NCBI GenBank assembly: GCA_026985565.1
Contig: JALSQG010000078.1
Span: 1 to 43,727 of the forward strand
Source of the DNA: Deltaproteobacteria bacterium
Lineage (GTDB): Bacteria; Desulfobacterota; Dissulfuribacteria; Dissulfuribacterales; QOAL01
Direction of reading: 5' to 3'
Length of the DNA stretch: 43,727 nucleotides
Each line of letters opens with the position of its first letter. Position 1 is the stretch's first letter. The position numbers were made by a program, and so were the translations under genes. Shown in pieces: positions 42,622 to 43,727 of this stretch. The notes under the pieces were generated by a model. The model did not search any database. It had not been told where the DNA came from and saw nothing but the letters and a program-made list of their open reading frames with translations.

Positions 42622-43727
42622 TTAATGTTTGGCAGTAAATCCCACGCGTCTTTTAGTAGGCTTGGTTGCAAGCTGCTGCCAGGGATCCTGCTCCAAGTGA
42701 TAATCATTCTTGTTCAAGAGCTTTCCCAGCAACAGCTCCTTTTCAATAGAGGCAAGCAGGTGTCGAATGCTCATATCTTCATTTGTCTTTAATATCCTTT
42801 CTGCCCTTTTTTTGATCCTTTGCTCGCCTATTTTATTGGTTGCAACAGAGGACATTTTTTCTTTATAGATCCTGGTTACAACCGCAATTTTTTCTTGCAC
42901 AGAATAGGGCGTGAATGGGATAAGATCTAACCTGTCCCTTAATTCTGATATTTTCTCAATCATCAGGTGATTATTTCCGCCTGCCACCACAAGGAGCCGT
43001 TTTCTTAGGTCGTGGGGAACGGTTCGAAAAACTCCATTCAAGAAATGGTCTTTAAGAGGCGCTGATGGATCGAAAAGATTCAGCATAAGACCAATGTTAG
43101 TTCCGATACCCTTCTCAAGTTCATCTATGAAAATGAAGGCAAGATCATTTCCATCTGAAACAAGTAACTTTGCAATCATGCCTGGTTGGGCATTTGAATA
43201 AATGCATTCGGTTCCAATCAAATCACCCTCAAGGCCTGTGACGTGTAAACCTGTAACATCGTGCCGACAAACCGCCCTGTAAAATCCCGTGCTTATTCCG
43301 CATATGTTCATTGCTTCTACGAGAGACTCCACCAGGTATGTCTTGCCCGTACCAGGAGGGCCTACAAGAAAAGGCGCTTTCACAACATCCGAACCAGTCA
43401 ATTTGGCATAGATGTAAAAAACGAGATCCATTATTTCCTGTTGCCTGCATGGTACCTTCCTCGATATGGCTTTCATAAGCCTTTTCAGAAATCTTAGGCC
43501 ATCCTGCTCTGATTTGAAGAAGGTGGGTCCTTGTTTCTGGAAGACAGCAAGATTTCTGGCATCTTGAATAAAACCTCTCGCCCTACTTTCCACATCAGAG
43601 TCAAGACCTTGATTGTTCAAGCTATCTGCCAAACGCTGCTTCAGTGTATAATTGGCCGGACATTTACATTTTTGCGCCCTGTCTATAAGTTCCTTAACAA
43701 TGTTTTTTTGTTTTGATGTTTTGCTTT
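42622..43727 (-). CDS. Lon-type AAA+ ATPase without visible protease domain (N-terminus off right edge)
   Basis: The reading frame stays open from the stop at 42622 to the right edge, so the TTG at 43632 is probably internal and the protein's N-terminus is outside the window. At least 367 residues are seen. An AAA+ module has Walker A G-P-P-G-T-G-K-T, Walker B F-I-F-I-D-E-L-E-K, sensor 1 V-V-A-G-G-N-N-H and an R-D-R-L-D arginine segment. Between them, N-A-Q-P-G-M-I-A-K-L-L, L-F-D-P-S-A-P-L-K-D-H-F-L and the region after R-D-R-L-D parallel the Lon protease ATPase domain. The chain ends about 100 residues later with no Ser-Lys protease domain. An upstream C-K-C-P motif is near the edge. The Cys-rich gene follows. 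Confidence 0.8.
   Translation of the reverse strand, partial: SKTSKQKNIVKELIDRAQKCKCPANYTLKQRLADSLNNQGLDSDVESRARGFIQDARNLAVFQKQGPTFFKSEQDGLRFLKRLMKAISRKVPCRQQEIMDLVFYIYAKLTGSDVVKAPFLVGPPGTGKTYLVESLVEAMNICGISTGFYRAVCRHDVTGLHVTGLEGDLIGTECIYSNAQPGMIAKLLVSDGNDLAFIFIDELEKGIGTNIGLMLNLFDPSAPLKDHFLNGVFRTVPHDLRKRLLVVAGGNNHLMIEKISELRDRLDLIPFTPYSVQEKIAVVTRIYKEKMSSVATNKIGEQRIKKRAERILKTNEDMSIRHLLASIEKELLLGKLLNKNDYHLEQDPWQQLATKPTKRRVGFTAKH

Overview
The window looks like a chromosomal segment of an anaerobic or microaerophilic Gram-negative bacterium of the Desulfobacterota (former Deltaproteobacteria) type. The reasons are two multihaem c-type cytochromes (one an octahaem HAO-like protein), several large Cache/PAS hybrid histidine kinases, a PilS/PilR-like NtrC pair, an HDOD-GGDEF cassette, a fused SpmA-SpmB protein in a non-sporulating context, a FadL outer-membrane porin with an acyl-CoA ligase, and many radical SAM proteins. 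Base composition is moderate and GTG and TTG starts are common. This is inference from gene content; no marker was searched. No gene-free stretch exceeds 300 bases; the longest (about 284 bases, 41798-42081) is filled by an inverted-repeat element.

Layout. (1) 1-1212, minus: purM, translationally coupled by a TGA/TTG overlap to a DUF523 gene that leaves the left edge. (2) 1349-3463, plus: an uncharacterised eight-cysteine protein, a TadA-like deaminase and a radical SAM protein. (3) 3652-7180, plus: a hybrid histidine kinase overlapping endonuclease III (nth). (4) 7321-10088: a small exported protein, a serine hydrolase of the beta-lactamase/esterase fold and another radical SAM protein. (5) 10239-15168, plus: two paralogous LivK-type binding proteins with no ABC permease, followed by a Cache-PAS hybrid kinase, which reads as a ligand-sensing module. 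A nonahaem lipoprotein cytochrome converges on it with overlapping 3' ends. (6) 16762-20921: tRNA-Gln(CUG) with a good sigma70 promoter, a REC-ANTAR antiterminator, and an NtrC/PilR-like regulator with its membrane kinase.

(7) 30859-20873, minus: a long tightly packed run of fadL, acyl-CoA ligase, UvrD-type helicase, gatC, gatA, a small HDOD-associated protein, HDOD, GGDEF and B12-radical SAM. Much of it could be co-transcribed. (8) 31945-30995: Ca2+/Na+ antiporter. (9) 34331-32057, minus: what looks like a complete transcription unit, with a CRP/FNR-type palindrome centred near -40.5, a ferredoxin of the kind usually found with hybrid-cluster protein, an octahaem HAO-like cytochrome, and a rho-independent terminator. 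A divergent spmA-spmB fusion shares the intergenic region. (10) 35791-41797: a surface/secretory cluster of little-known genes (LamG-helical protein, Vps62/DUF946-like protein, secreted beta-rich protein with WYD repeats) and a divergent exported propeller-like protein. (11) 41794-42086: a nested inverted-repeat, MITE-like element with a possible TTAAA target duplication. (12) 42082-43727, minus: a Cys-rich protein downstream of a Lon-type AAA+ ATPase without a visible protease domain; the latter runs off the right edge.

The most interesting items are the ferredoxin-HAO operon with its CRP/FNR-like site, the three-way-junction/MITE element, the protease-less Lon-like ATPase with its Cys-rich partner, the surface cluster, and the permease-less binding-protein/kinase trio. 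No CRISPR array, rRNA, integrase or phage module was seen.
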